A DNA stretch of 64,000 bases, taken from contig CADECX010000010.1 in assembly GCA_902825865.1 (NCBI GenBank), positions 1 to 64,000 of the forward strand. Reading direction: 5' to 3'. Positions 25,727 through 33,760 of this stretch are shown here, in pieces (position 1 is the first letter of the stretch; the number at the start of each line of letters is the position of its first letter). Under the pieces are notes generated by a model. It did not search any database. It was not told the DNA's origin and worked only from the letters and a program-made list of their open reading frames with translations. This DNA is from an uncultured Alphaproteobacteria bacterium. GTDB lineage: Bacteria > Pseudomonadota > Alphaproteobacteria > Micropepsales > Micropepsaceae. Position numbers and translations under genes: made by a program.

Positions 25727-26418
25727 AGCCAGCAACCATCCTTTACCTGATACTGGCCGCGGTTGGATTGCTGACCGTAGTCGCGGTGCCGTTTGCCATT
25801 TATCGCTCCGGCAGTGGCGCGCTGCCGATCTGGGCTTCCGCGGTTAAACCGGGGCCGCTCAGCCAGGCCCACGCGTTTCTCGAAGATAAATGCGAAAGCT
25901 GCCATGCTCCCAATAAGGGCATTACCGCAGCTAAATGTGTCACATGCCATGCGTTTGCGCCTGAGCTGCTTATGAAGCCTGCCACTTCATTTCATGTCAG
26001 CGTGGGGGAATGTCGTGGTTGCCACATTGAACACCAAGGAATAGGTGTCCGTCCCACCCGAATGGATCATGCCGTTCTGGAGAAGATCGCAAATCGGAGT
26101 ATTGGCCCGCGCGCCGTGCTTGACTGCCAAACCTGCCACGCGAACGTCGACAAGCATCAAAGTTTTTTTGGTAAGGAATGCGCCAGTTGCCATCAAACCA
26201 CCTCCTGGAAGATCAGGGGTTTTCTGCACCCAAGTCCTCGATCAACGGACTGCTCCCAGTGCCACAAGCCACCTCCTAGCCATTCCATGATGCATTTCGA
26301 TATGATGGACAAGGTTATCGCCGGCAAGAGTAGTGCCCGGGTGGACCAATGCTTTAGCTGTCATCAGACCGACTCATTCAACAACATCAAAGGCGTCGGC
26401 ATGGTCAAAATTCACTAA
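25723..26418 (+). CDS. Periplasmic heptaheme c-type cytochrome
   Basis: A 231-residue protein with an N-terminal membrane anchor (ILYLILAAVGLLTVVAVPFAIY) and seven CxxCH haem-attachment motifs: CESCH, CVTCH, CRGCH, CQTCH, CASCH, CSQCH and CFSCH. Extra histidines between them can serve as distal ligands. The ATG overlaps the stop of the membrane cytochrome gene (ATGA). It should receive electrons from the b-type protein and pass them to an unknown periplasmic acceptor. I know of no named complex with exactly this three-gene composition. Confidence 0.92.
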   Translation: MKPATILYLILAAVGLLTVVAVPFAIYRSGSGALPIWASAVKPGPLSQAHAFLEDKCESCHAPNKGITAAKCVTCHAFAPELLMKPATSFHVSVGECRGCHIEHQGIGVRPTRMDHAVLEKIANRSIGPRAVLDCQTCHANVDKHQSFFGKECASCHQTTSWKIRGFLHPSPRSTDCSQCHKPPPSHSMMHFDMMDKVIAGKSSARVDQCFSCHQTDSFNNIKGVGMVKIH

Positions 26419-26539
26419 TGCATGCTTACGCGACTGAGTTTCGCGACCGCCTATCCAGCACATCGGGAAACGGCCGTGTGCCATACTGCGCCACGGCGGT
26501 AATGAAACCCCTGTTCCGAGCAGGGACAGTGAAAGGGGG

Positions 26540-27811
26540 TCAGAAGAACGCGCGGATACCGAACACTATGCTGGTCGCTTCAACGCCTTTGCCGAGTGCG
26601 CGCGAATAATTGGCTGTTTGTCCGAATTGCCGGTCCCAGGAAACGCCGATGTACGGGGCAAATTCGCGGGTAATTTCATAGCGCAGACGGAGGCCGAGTT
26701 CAGCGTTTGACAAACCCGAACCGATTTGCGTTTCCGTCGTATTTTGGGCCGCAAAATTAAGCTCGGCCCTGGGTTGAAGAATTAAATAGTTGGTGAGCAG
26801 AAAGTCATAGACACCTTCAAATCTTCCCAGAAGCTCCCCTTTGTTCGAGAGGTAGAGCGAAGCTTCAACATCGAACCAATAAGGCAAGAGTGACTGAAAG
26901 CCGGCGGTCGCATATGTGCGATTGTTGGGCTCGAAGTCTTGCCGAAGACCAAACTGCACGTCTGTGTAAACGCCGATGGCGCGAGAATAGAGGGCCTGGA
27001 GCTCAGCACTCTCCACGCCTTCGCCGCCGGTAGCATCACCTTCGCTTTTGAGAACAAACCGATGAATATCGCCCCCGTACCAGGCTTGGCCGTCCCAGCG
27101 GAAGCCATCTGCGCCGTCTTTCACCTGATACTCGGCAAGATTTAACATGACCATGGAAACACTTTCGCCTCCGTGTTCCCGCTGTAACTGGGCGCGGGCA
27201 TCCACCATAACCGCCGGTGCGAAGAAACGATCGGCGGCGCGGTCACCGGGCGGGGGCGGGGGCGGGCTATGGGGAACATCCACGGATCCCATAGTCGCCA
27301 TGTTGTGGCCAGGTGTATTGCTCATGTTCATGCCGGGCATGGAGGGTTGGTCTGGCATTGGGGACTGTCCGGAAGGCATCGCCATTCCAGGCATGGACGG
27401 TTGCTTCAGTGACGGTTGGGCAGAAGGCATAGTCATGCCGGGCATCGAGGAATGGTCATGCGCCCCTGAGGCCGGCTTGTTCATGCCAGGGATGGCGGAG
27501 TGATTCGCCGAGGGCTGAGCAGGTTTCATTTTCATGCCGGGCATTGAAGAGTGCCCTTGGGACTGCGGATCAGCAGGCATAGTCATACCGGGCATCGCGG
27601 AATGATCCATCACTGCCCCAGACGGTTTCGAGGGGCTGGCGGATTTTCCCGCAGCGCTTTTGGCCACAGGAGCCGGTTTCTTTGCGGTTTTCTTTGTCGG
27701 CTTTTGTTGGTCACCGGGCATTACCATCCCAGGCATCTTCGAATGGTCCATCGTCTGAGCTGTCGCGCCCAGCGCTACGGGAAGAAGGCCAAGCAGAAGA
27801 AGCCGTTTCAT
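26540..27811 (-). CDS. copB: Outer-membrane copper resistance protein
   Basis: A 423-residue CopB/PcoB protein. A signal peptide (LLLLGLLPVALGATAQ) is followed by about 170 residues of Met-rich repeats of the type MPGM and HSSMPGM, which bind copper. The C-terminal outer-membrane beta-barrel begins around DRFFAPAVMVDARAQL and ends VFGIRAFF with a terminal Phe. Its start overlaps the copA stop codon (ATGA), giving the classic copAB order. CopB is thought to work with the CopA oxidase in periplasmic copper sequestration. The Met-rich part is longer than usual. Confidence 0.93.
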   Translation of the reverse strand: MKRLLLLGLLPVALGATAQTMDHSKMPGMVMPGDQQKPTKKTAKKPAPVAKSAAGKSASPSKPSGAVMDHSAMPGMTMPADPQSQGHSSMPGMKMKPAQPSANHSAIPGMNKPASGAHDHSSMPGMTMPSAQPSLKQPSMPGMAMPSGQSPMPDQPSMPGMNMSNTPGHNMATMGSVDVPHSPPPPPPGDRAADRFFAPAVMVDARAQLQREHGGESVSMVMLNLAEYQVKDGADGFRWDGQAWYGGDIHRFVLKSEGDATGGEGVESAELQALYSRAIGVYTDVQFGLRQDFEPNNRTYATAGFQSLLPYWFDVEASLYLSNKGELLGRFEGVYDFLLTNYLILQPRAELNFAAQNTTETQIGSGLSNAELGLRLRYEITREFAPYIGVSWDRQFGQTANYSRALGKGVEATSIVFGIRAFF

Positions 27812-29679
27812 GTGGCTACTCCTTCAAGAGGGCGAACGCTGAAGATCTGAAACATTCCCGCGTGCATGTGGTAAAGCATATGGCAATGAAACGCCCAATC
27901 GCCCGGGTCAGCGGTAAAGTCCCATGAGACTTTCCCCCCAGGCTGCACGATCACGGTGTGCTTTCGCGGGCCATATCCCATCGGGGCATGCGTCAGCTCG
28001 AAAAAATGCCCGTGCAAGTGGATGGGATGGGCCATCATCGTATGATTGATAAGCGTCACGCGCACGCGTTCGCCTTTTTCGAAGCTATAGGGTTGTGTCG
28101 TTTCGCTGAACTTCAAGCCGTCGAATCCCCACATGAATCGTTCCATGTTGCCCGTGAGGTGGATGTCCAGCGCGCGCGTCGGGACGCGGGTATCGGGGTT
28201 CATGGTTGAGGCGATCAGATCCTTGTAGACCAGGACTCTGTGGCCCACGCTTTCCAATCCTTGGCCGGGCTCGCCGGTACGGTCCACTGGCATGGGGGCG
28301 ATTGTCTGCACGCCGGGTCCCATTTTTATCTGAGGGGCATTTTTCGGATCACGCATGGACATTCCAGGCATGTTCCCCATTGCGTCAGAACCGCGTGGCT
28401 TCGGCGGCGCCATGCCCGGCGGCGCCGTCATTCCCACCATTCCCGCCATGTCATGGCCCATGGCGGCATGATCTGTAACGGGTTTTCCGGCCATACTCTG
28501 GGCCTCCGTGCGGGGCTCCATCCCTGGCATTGAGCCGGACATGTTGTTCATACCCTTCATGTCACCCATATCCATACCCATGTCCTTCATGGTGGCGAGC
28601 GGCCGTTCTCGTAGTGGCGGAATTGCGGCGGTCATACCGGGCCTCGGCGCGAGCGTCGCGCGGCCCATTCCCGATCTATCGATCGCTTCAGCAACGAGCG
28701 TAAAGGCCTTGTCTTCAATTGGCTGAACGATGACGTCGTAGGTTTCCGCGTTGCCAATCTGAAATTCGTCCACCTCGACGGGCCGCACGTTTTGACCATC
28801 GGCCGCCACCACCGTCATCTTCAGTCCAGGAATGCGCACGTCGAAAACCATTTGGGCGGCGGTGTTGATGAAACGGAGGCGAACACGTTCGCCTGGCGTG
28901 AACAGGCCAGTCCAATTGTCACGGGGACCATGCCCGTTGACTAGAAATGTCATAACGGCGCCGGTAACATCGGAAATATCAGTGGGATCCATAAGCATTT
29001 TTCCCCACTGCATCCGCTCAGCAAACGTCTGATCCTTTCCGGCCAGAAGGCTGGCAACAGTCTGCTTTTGGTAATTGAAATTTCCAGCCTGCTGCTTCAA
29101 CCGCGCAAAGATGGTGTGGGGATGCATGAAGCTGAAATCGGAGAGCACGATCACGTGCTCACGGTCATAGGCCACCGGATCCTTATCCGCGGGGTCGATG
29201 ATGATAGGCCCGTAATGGCCCTCGGCCTCCTGGAGCCCGGAATGGCTATGATACCAGTAGGTCCCCGACTGTATGATTGGAAACTCGTAGACGAAGGTTT
29301 GGCCAGGCTTGATCCCAGGAAAGCTGACTCCCGGCACGCCGTCCATTTGAAAGGGCACTAGAAGGCCGTGCCAATGAATTGACGTATCTTCCTGCAGATC
29401 GTTTGTGACCGAGAGCCGGACATTTTGCCCTTCTTTCAGTCGCAGCAGCGGCCCTGGAACAGTTCCATTGATGGTGACAACATGCCCCGATTTTCCATCG
29501 ACATTCAGGCTTGAATGACCAATACGCAGACCAATATTGGCACCGCTCAAAGTCGGAATAAGCTGTTTTGAACCTTCGGTACCGGTCTGTGCCCAGGCCG
29601 GAAGCACCGAACCGAATGCGAGGCCTCCTCCGAGCAAGGAAACCCTCCCCAGCAGCTGGCGGCGATCCAAGCGCCTCAT
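27808..29679 (-). CDS. copA: Multicopper oxidase of copper resistance (CopA/PcoA type)
   Basis: A 623-residue periplasmic oxidase that converts Cu(I) to Cu(II). It has a Tat signal (RRLDRRQLLGRVSLLGGGLA). Copper ligands of the three cupredoxin domains are present: IHWHG, WYHSHSG, HPIHLHGHFFEL and HCHMLYHMHAGM. A Met-rich insert (MKDMGMDMGDMKGMNNMSG and following repeats, about residues 350-440) is characteristic of PcoA. The ATG at 29679 has GGAGG five bases upstream and is preferred over the one at 29691. This is distinct from the P-type ATPase also named copA. Confidence 0.94.
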   Translation of the reverse strand: MRRLDRRQLLGRVSLLGGGLAFGSVLPAWAQTGTEGSKQLIPTLSGANIGLRIGHSSLNVDGKSGHVVTINGTVPGPLLRLKEGQNVRLSVTNDLQEDTSIHWHGLLVPFQMDGVPGVSFPGIKPGQTFVYEFPIIQSGTYWYHSHSGLQEAEGHYGPIIIDPADKDPVAYDREHVIVLSDFSFMHPHTIFARLKQQAGNFNYQKQTVASLLAGKDQTFAERMQWGKMLMDPTDISDVTGAVMTFLVNGHGPRDNWTGLFTPGERVRLRFINTAAQMVFDVRIPGLKMTVVAADGQNVRPVEVDEFQIGNAETYDVIVQPIEDKAFTLVAEAIDRSGMGRATLAPRPGMTAAIPPLRERPLATMKDMGMDMGDMKGMNNMSGSMPGMEPRTEAQSMAGKPVTDHAAMGHDMAGMVGMTAPPGMAPPKPRGSDAMGNMPGMSMRDPKNAPQIKMGPGVQTIAPMPVDRTGEPGQGLESVGHRVLVYKDLIASTMNPDTRVPTRALDIHLTGNMERFMWGFDGLKFSETTQPYSFEKGERVRVTLINHTMMAHPIHLHGHFFELTHAPMGYGPRKHTVIVQPGGKVSWDFTADPGDWAFHCHMLYHMHAGMFQIFSVRPLEGVAT

Positions 29680-30091
29680 GAGAGCCTCCATGACATGTTC
29701 GTCTTGAGGGAACTAGTGGCAGATAGGGCCAAGGTCGAACGATCCGCACGAAGTGGGTTTTTCATGAAAACTCGGAGTGGAGAGATTGCCTGGTTTCTAG
29801 ATACGCATGATTATCCGCCATCCCTCCCATGGCGATAATTCCATTTGCAGGCCATGGCTAGGGCCAGTGTACCGTTCTGGGGACATGAGGCGGCGGCGCA
29901 TCGCGGAAAGGACTATTCAGGAAAATACCAAAGGTATGTCGGCCCTCGAGAACTGGCTGAAATCTGACGGCGGGTAAGCACATCAGACGGGAATAGAGCG
30001 CCAATATGTTGCGGTTTCGTCGGGCCATCCCTGATCTTGATGGGGACGCTCGTGGCCGCCTACGGGAGTCCGCTTGGTTCTATGGCTGAAA
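29680..30091. other. Intergenic region upstream of the multicopper oxidase gene
   Basis: No convincing gene in about 410 bases. It holds the shared 15-base element at 29818-29832 and a weaker copy of that motif near 30025-30043. Confidence 0.5.
29818..29832 (-). promoter_or_regulatory. Shared 15-base element upstream of copA (oxidase)
   Basis: CCATCCCTCCCATGG matches the sequence at 31834-31848 in 14 of 15 positions and has palindromic CCAT...ATGG ends. It lies about 140 bases upstream of the oxidase start. It may be a regulator site or part of an ECF-sigma promoter; this is inference. Confidence 0.4.
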
Positions 30092-31015
30092 TCAACCCGT
30101 TACCGGTTCCAGCATCCCCAGCCAGCCGACCAAAGCCAGAACGGCTACCGCCAAACAAGTCTCCAGAAAGATACTGCGCCGCAATTCGGCCATCGCCTGT
30201 TGGGATGACGCCAAGCCTTGGAGCGCATTGGCCAAGGCCGGCACATGGCGGAAGCGGTTGCGCACGGCCATCGCCAGCATCAAAGCGAAAAGGATGAGTT
30301 TGACGATCAGAACCTGGCCATAACGGGCCGAGACGATCTGTTCCAGATTCCATCCCACCAGAAATGCGCTGTTGACCAAACCCGAAGCGACGATGACGGC
30401 AACAAATGCCGTTCCAGCTCCGGAAAAAGATGAAAGGGACCTGCAGATCGACTTTTGGGCCGTGGGCTCAGGTGACGGCCGGGCGAGTACAATCGAAAAC
30501 ATCACCAAAGCGCCGATCCATGCCGCTGCGGCCAGGATATGTACTATGTCCCCAGCCAAATGGAGGTTGCCGATACTGCCTTCGGTAGCTGCGCCATGAC
30601 CCATCCAGGCAAAGCTGGCGCAGATTACTCCTCCCAGTGCTGTCGAAGTCCACCAAAGCCGCCTACCGGCCGGCAACAGCATGATGGCGATGAACTCCAA
30701 TAAAGCGAAACCGATGCGGATCAGGCTCGATTTACCAAAATCCATGTCCCACACAGCGGCTTTCAAAGTTTCAGGCGCGAGGGCAAGCGCCAGCGACCCC
30801 GCGAGATGAGATGTTTGGGCGATAAAACCGAACAGCGATGCTGTCAGTATTGTCAGGGCCGCCCAGCATAAAAGGTGCTTGAGCCACTTCAGATCATCGC
30901 GGGTCGCGGTAGGTGGAAGGGGGCTTCCATAAAGAAGTAGAAGCGGCGATCCGAATAGGACCGCCGCTCCCGCATATTCAAGGAACCGGCAAAGCGCGAG
31001 GAACGGCTCCGCCAA
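30092..31015 (-). CDS. copD: Copper resistance inner-membrane protein
   Basis: About 307 residues with eight or more membrane segments, a CopD/PcoD protein thought to move copper across the inner membrane with CopC. Hallmarks are the conserved His in QTSHLAGS, FAWMGHGAATEGSIGNLHLAGDIVHILAAAAWIGAL and RFRHVP. The start is taken as the TTG at 31015, just after the copC stop, with AAGGT upstream; the frame is open to 31084 but would overlap copC. Confidence 0.88.
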   Translation of the reverse strand: MAEPFLALCRFLEYAGAAVLFGSPLLLLYGSPLPPTATRDDLKWLKHLLCWAALTILTASLFGFIAQTSHLAGSLALALAPETLKAAVWDMDFGKSSLIRIGFALLEFIAIMLLPAGRRLWWTSTALGGVICASFAWMGHGAATEGSIGNLHLAGDIVHILAAAAWIGALVMFSIVLARPSPEPTAQKSICRSLSSFSGAGTAFVAVIVASGLVNSAFLVGWNLEQIVSARYGQVLIVKLILFALMLAMAVRNRFRHVPALANALQGLASSQQAMAELRRSIFLETCLAVAVLALVGWLGMLEPVTG

Positions 31016-31017
31016 CG

Positions 31018-31377
31018 CTATTTGACCTTGAAGGTGTAAGTGCCTTCGGTTCGGTGACCATCCACCACCGAGGCTGCATGCCACGAGAGTTTGTAGCTGC
31101 CCGGCATGAAAGCGCCTTTTGGGGTGCCGGTCATGGTCTTTCCGTCACTCGATACCTTGGTCGTTACGTCGATGCTCATGCCATCGCCCATCGCAACCTT
31201 AAACCCCGAAAAAGCGGGCACGATCTTTTCGCTGAAAGTCAGCTTGATGCTTTTGGGTGCAGAAATAGTGGCGTTTGGCGCAGGGATCGCGCCCAACAAC
31301 GCAGTATGCGCAAAGGCAGGCGCCGCAAGAGCGAGGGAGAGAACAAGGACAGCCAATCCAGCGGCGAATTTTGACAT
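31018..31377 (-). CDS. copC: Periplasmic copper-binding protein CopC
   Basis: A 119-residue CopC/PcoC-family protein. After the signal peptide (AAGLAVLVLSLALAAPAFA) the mature protein starts AHTALLGAIPAPNA, with the N-terminal His of the Cu(II) site. The immunoglobulin-like fold continues through LTFSEKIVPAFSGF, GSYKLSWHAASVVDGH and GTYTFKVK. The ATG at 31377 is preferred because of AAGGAACC upstream. It is directly followed by copD, as usual. Confidence 0.92.
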   Translation of the reverse strand: MSKFAAGLAVLVLSLALAAPAFAHTALLGAIPAPNATISAPKSIKLTFSEKIVPAFSGFKVAMGDGMSIDVTTKVSSDGKTMTGTPKGAFMPGSYKLSWHAASVVDGHRTEGTYTFKVK

Positions 31378-31457
31378 GCAACGGTTCCTTATCGAAGTTG
31401 TCACTTACACACCCCTGGCTCTGCCCCACTTTAACGGGCGGAAATGCTTCCAGAGGT

Positions 31458-31754
31458 TTATTGCTTGTTGAAGCCCAAATGGAGGGTGATCTTATCGCCT
31501 GCCTTCAGGGCCGCCAGAGAAGCCGGCGGGAAGTGCACCTTGAGCGCCATACTGCCGGCAGTAACGTCCACCAGACCAGTCTTAGAATCGATCGCGGTGA
31601 CCGTTGCCGGCATCATGTGCATACCCATCATGTTACCCATGCCGGACATACCCTGCATGTTCTTGTGGTCCATGCTGCCCTGGCTCTGCGCAAATGCCGT
31701 TGTCGCCGCAAATACCAATGCGGCGGAAAGTGCCGCAAATGCTAAAGATTTCAT
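31458..31754 (-). CDS. CusF-like periplasmic copper chaperone
   Basis: A 98-residue secreted protein with signal peptide AFAALSAALVFAATTAFA, a Met-rich stretch (GMSGMGNMMGMHMMP) and a C-terminal small beta-barrel (ATVTAIDSKTGLVDV, HFPPASLAALKAGDKITLHL) like CusF. It could load Cu(I)/Ag(I) on the CusBA pump encoded at 35.7-40.2 kb. It is divergent from the CnrYXH-like cassette and shares its control region. Confidence 0.82.
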   Translation of the reverse strand: MKSLAFAALSAALVFAATTAFAQSQGSMDHKNMQGMSGMGNMMGMHMMPATVTAIDSKTGLVDVTAGSMALKVHFPPASLAALKAGDKITLHLGFNKQ

Positions 31755-31833
31755 GCCGTTTCTCCTTTGGTGGTGCTATCCGCGTCGGCGATCTCGTCGC
31801 CGGCGTTCTATGGATATTACGCCCAATCGCCTC

Positions 31834-31848
31834 CCATCCCTCTCATGG
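31834..31848. promoter_or_regulatory. Shared 15-base element between the CusF-like and cnrY-like genes
   Basis: CCATCCCTCTCATGG, 14 of 15 identical to the element at 29818-29832. It lies 54 bases before the anti-sigma start and 80 bases before the CusF-like start. It is a candidate target of the ECF sigma factor or a copper regulator. Confidence 0.45.
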
Positions 31849-31901
31849 AGAGGGTAGATATCTATCGGTGCGTATTAGGAATGGGCAATTGGAGGCACAC
31901 C

Positions 31902-32183
31902 ATGATCGATGACATGCTGGAGCGTTTGCAGGCGCGCGATGAGAATGGCAGGCTGCACCGTCTGGAACAGGACATTTGGGCGCGCGAACAGTCTTTGAAC
32001 GCAGCCTCGGCAGCAAACCGCAGATTGGCAACCTGGCAAGGACTGGTCTTGAGTTTGGCCGTCCTGCTGTCCGCTGCCGGCGGCGCCACCGCGGCCAGGG
32101 CTGTCCCACCGCCGGTGACCGATTGGTTTGGGGGCGCCGGCCAGTCCGCACCCGCGACACTCCTGTTTGGGGCTGAACCGTGA
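31902..32183 (+). CDS. CnrY-like anti-sigma factor
   Basis: A 93-residue protein with a short cytoplasmic N-terminal helix region (MIDDMLERLQARDENGRLHRLEQDIWARE), one membrane segment (TWQGLVLSLAVLLSAAGGATA) and a short periplasmic tail. This is the layout of CnrY/NccY, which hold the ECF sigma factor at the membrane. GGAGG six bases before the ATG sets the start. The stop overlaps the next start (GTGA), and gene order Y-X-H matches cnrYXH. Confidence 0.82.
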   Translation: MIDDMLERLQARDENGRLHRLEQDIWAREQSLNAASAANRRLATWQGLVLSLAVLLSAAGGATAARAVPPPVTDWFGGAGQSAPATLLFGAEP

Positions 32184-32620
32184 CTCGCCAGGTGCGGACC
32201 TTTGTCGCCATGCTGCTTGCCACTGTCCTGGCGGCAGGGCTGGCAGGCTGGTTGGGAGTCCAATATGGCATCCGCCAAACCCGTTCGCCCGATCTCGATA
32301 CCTTGCTGCACCGTGCGCTGGCTCTGAGCGCCGACCAGGATCGCCAGATAGAAGGGCTTGAAAAGCGCTTTGCCGAACAGCGCCGGCTTTATGGCGGAGA
32401 GATGCATGCGGCCAACCGCGATCTAGCCGAAGCCATCTCCCGCGAACACACCTATGGCCCGGCTGCCAAAGCCGCAATTGAGCGGTTCCACAAAGCAATG
32501 ATGGCGCTTCAGGAGGAAAGCGTGCGGCATGTCCTCGCCATGCGCCAAGTTCTGACTCCCGAACAGGCCAAGACCTTCGATGTCCTTATTACAAAGAATC
32601 TGACTGGCCACGTTCCGTGA
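32180..32620 (+). CDS. CnrX-like periplasmic metal sensor
   Basis: A 146-residue protein anchored by an N-terminal membrane helix (FVAMLLATVLAAGLAGWLGV) with a helical periplasmic sensor domain. It aligns with CnrX by AEAISREHTY and HVLAMRQVLTPEQ. The CnrX metal ligands His46, Glu63, His119 and Met123 correspond to His44, Glu61, His117 and Met121 here, while His42 is replaced by Asp40. The change and the copper-gene setting suggest a different metal preference from Ni/Co, probably copper, but that is inference. It starts at a GTG that overlaps the anti-sigma stop. Confidence 0.85.
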   Translation: MTRQVRTFVAMLLATVLAAGLAGWLGVQYGIRQTRSPDLDTLLHRALALSADQDRQIEGLEKRFAEQRRLYGGEMHAANRDLAEAISREHTYGPAAKAAIERFHKAMMALQEESVRHVLAMRQVLTPEQAKTFDVLITKNLTGHVP

Positions 32621-33171
32621 CGCCGGAGGCGGAGAACAGCGATCATCATCTCGTTAAACGGGCGGCATCAGGCGACCGTCCGGCGTTTGAGGTCATTGTC
32701 CGGCGATATAAGCAGCCGGTGTTCCGCTTCATTCGCCGGTATCTCGGCAATAGCGACGACGCCTATGATCTTCTCCAAGATACTTTCGTGGCGGCTTGGA
32801 CAGCGGTAGGTCGGTTCGACAGCACGCGCCCCTTGATGCCCTGGCTGCGTGCAATCGCGCTCAACAAATGCCGGGACTTTTCCAGGCGTCAGACCGTCCG
32901 CCGGTTGATCCTGAGCATTTTTTCTACCGAGGTGGAGCTGCAGACGCCTGGCGATGCCGCCGATTCACAAAGCGAACGGCTCGAAGAGCTGGACCAGGCG
33001 ATTGCCGAACTGCCACCTTTTTACAAGGAACCTTTGCTTCTGACGGCGGTCAGCGGACTGTCGCACCATGAAGCCGCCACCATGCTCAAAACCACCCCGA
33101 AAGCGATTGAGATGCGGATTCGCAGGGCGCGACAAAAGCTGGCAAAAATATTGCCGCCAGGGGAGGGATGA
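32617..33171 (+). CDS. CnrH-like ECF sigma factor
   Basis: A 184-residue extracytoplasmic-function sigma factor. Region 2 reads FRFIRRYLGNSDDAYDLLQDTFVAAW, and region 4 reads AIAELPPFYKEPLLLTAVSGLSHHEAATML. It would direct RNA polymerase to metal-resistance promoters when the sensor and anti-sigma release it. It starts at a GTG overlapping the sensor stop codon (GTGA). Probable targets are the divergent CusF-like gene, its own operon and copA. Confidence 0.9.
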   Translation: MTPEAENSDHHLVKRAASGDRPAFEVIVRRYKQPVFRFIRRYLGNSDDAYDLLQDTFVAAWTAVGRFDSTRPLMPWLRAIALNKCRDFSRRQTVRRLILSIFSTEVELQTPGDAADSQSERLEELDQAIAELPPFYKEPLLLTAVSGLSHHEAATMLKTTPKAIEMRIRRARQKLAKILPPGEG

Positions 33172-33247
33172 TAAACCTACCCGCGTATCTCATTTGAGAG
33201 CGGCCGGGATCAGGGTCTGGTTCTAAAACAAAAAGGGGAGAGAAGAC

Positions 33248-33715
33248 ATGAAATTGCTTCAAACACGGCATGTTCCGCTTGCGGGAGTTTTGGTTGGTGG
33301 CATTGCTCTGCTTGCGATAACTGCCGCGAGCGCCCATGTGCGGGTGAAGCCTGCTGAATCCAAACCAGCAATGACTGAAACGTATCAGGTCACCGTTCCC
33401 ACCGAAGGAAAAGTCTCGACCGTGCGAGTGGAACTCGTCGTGCCCGACGGTGTCGAACTGGTGTCAGTCGCCGACGCTGACGATCCCCATGAAGTGCGCA
33501 AAGGCGAGGCAGGAACGTCGGTCATCACCTGGCGCGGAGAGATTTTGCCAGGTTTTGCGCGGCAGTATGTATTTACGGCCCGTAATCCACGGACCGGTTC
33601 ACAAATTTCCTGGGTGGCACATCAATATTTTGCCGATGGCACGGTCGCCGACTGGGCCGATGCCCCGGGCAGCAGGCGGCCCGCTTCAGTGACTAAGCTG
33701 GTTGTGGCGCCCTGA
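33248..33715 (+). CDS. YcnI-like periplasmic copper-binding protein (DUF1775)
   Basis: A 155-residue secreted protein with a signal peptide ending ITAASA; the mature N-terminus starts AHVRVKP, supplying the N-terminal His used with Trp and Glu to bind Cu(II) in YcnI proteins. VPTEGKVSTVRVELVVPDGV, TWRGEILPGFARQYVF and VADWADAPGSRRPAS are family segments. A strong AAGGGGAGAG ribosome site precedes the ATG. It lies between the sigma cassette and a ferric-reductase-like gene. Confidence 0.88.
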   Translation: MKLLQTRHVPLAGVLVGGIALLAITAASAHVRVKPAESKPAMTETYQVTVPTEGKVSTVRVELVVPDGVELVSVADADDPHEVRKGEAGTSVITWRGEILPGFARQYVFTARNPRTGSQISWVAHQYFADGTVADWADAPGSRRPASVTKLVVAP

Positions 33716-33760
33716 GCAGCCCTTTAAGACAAACAAAACTCCCCAGGATCAGCAACGGTC

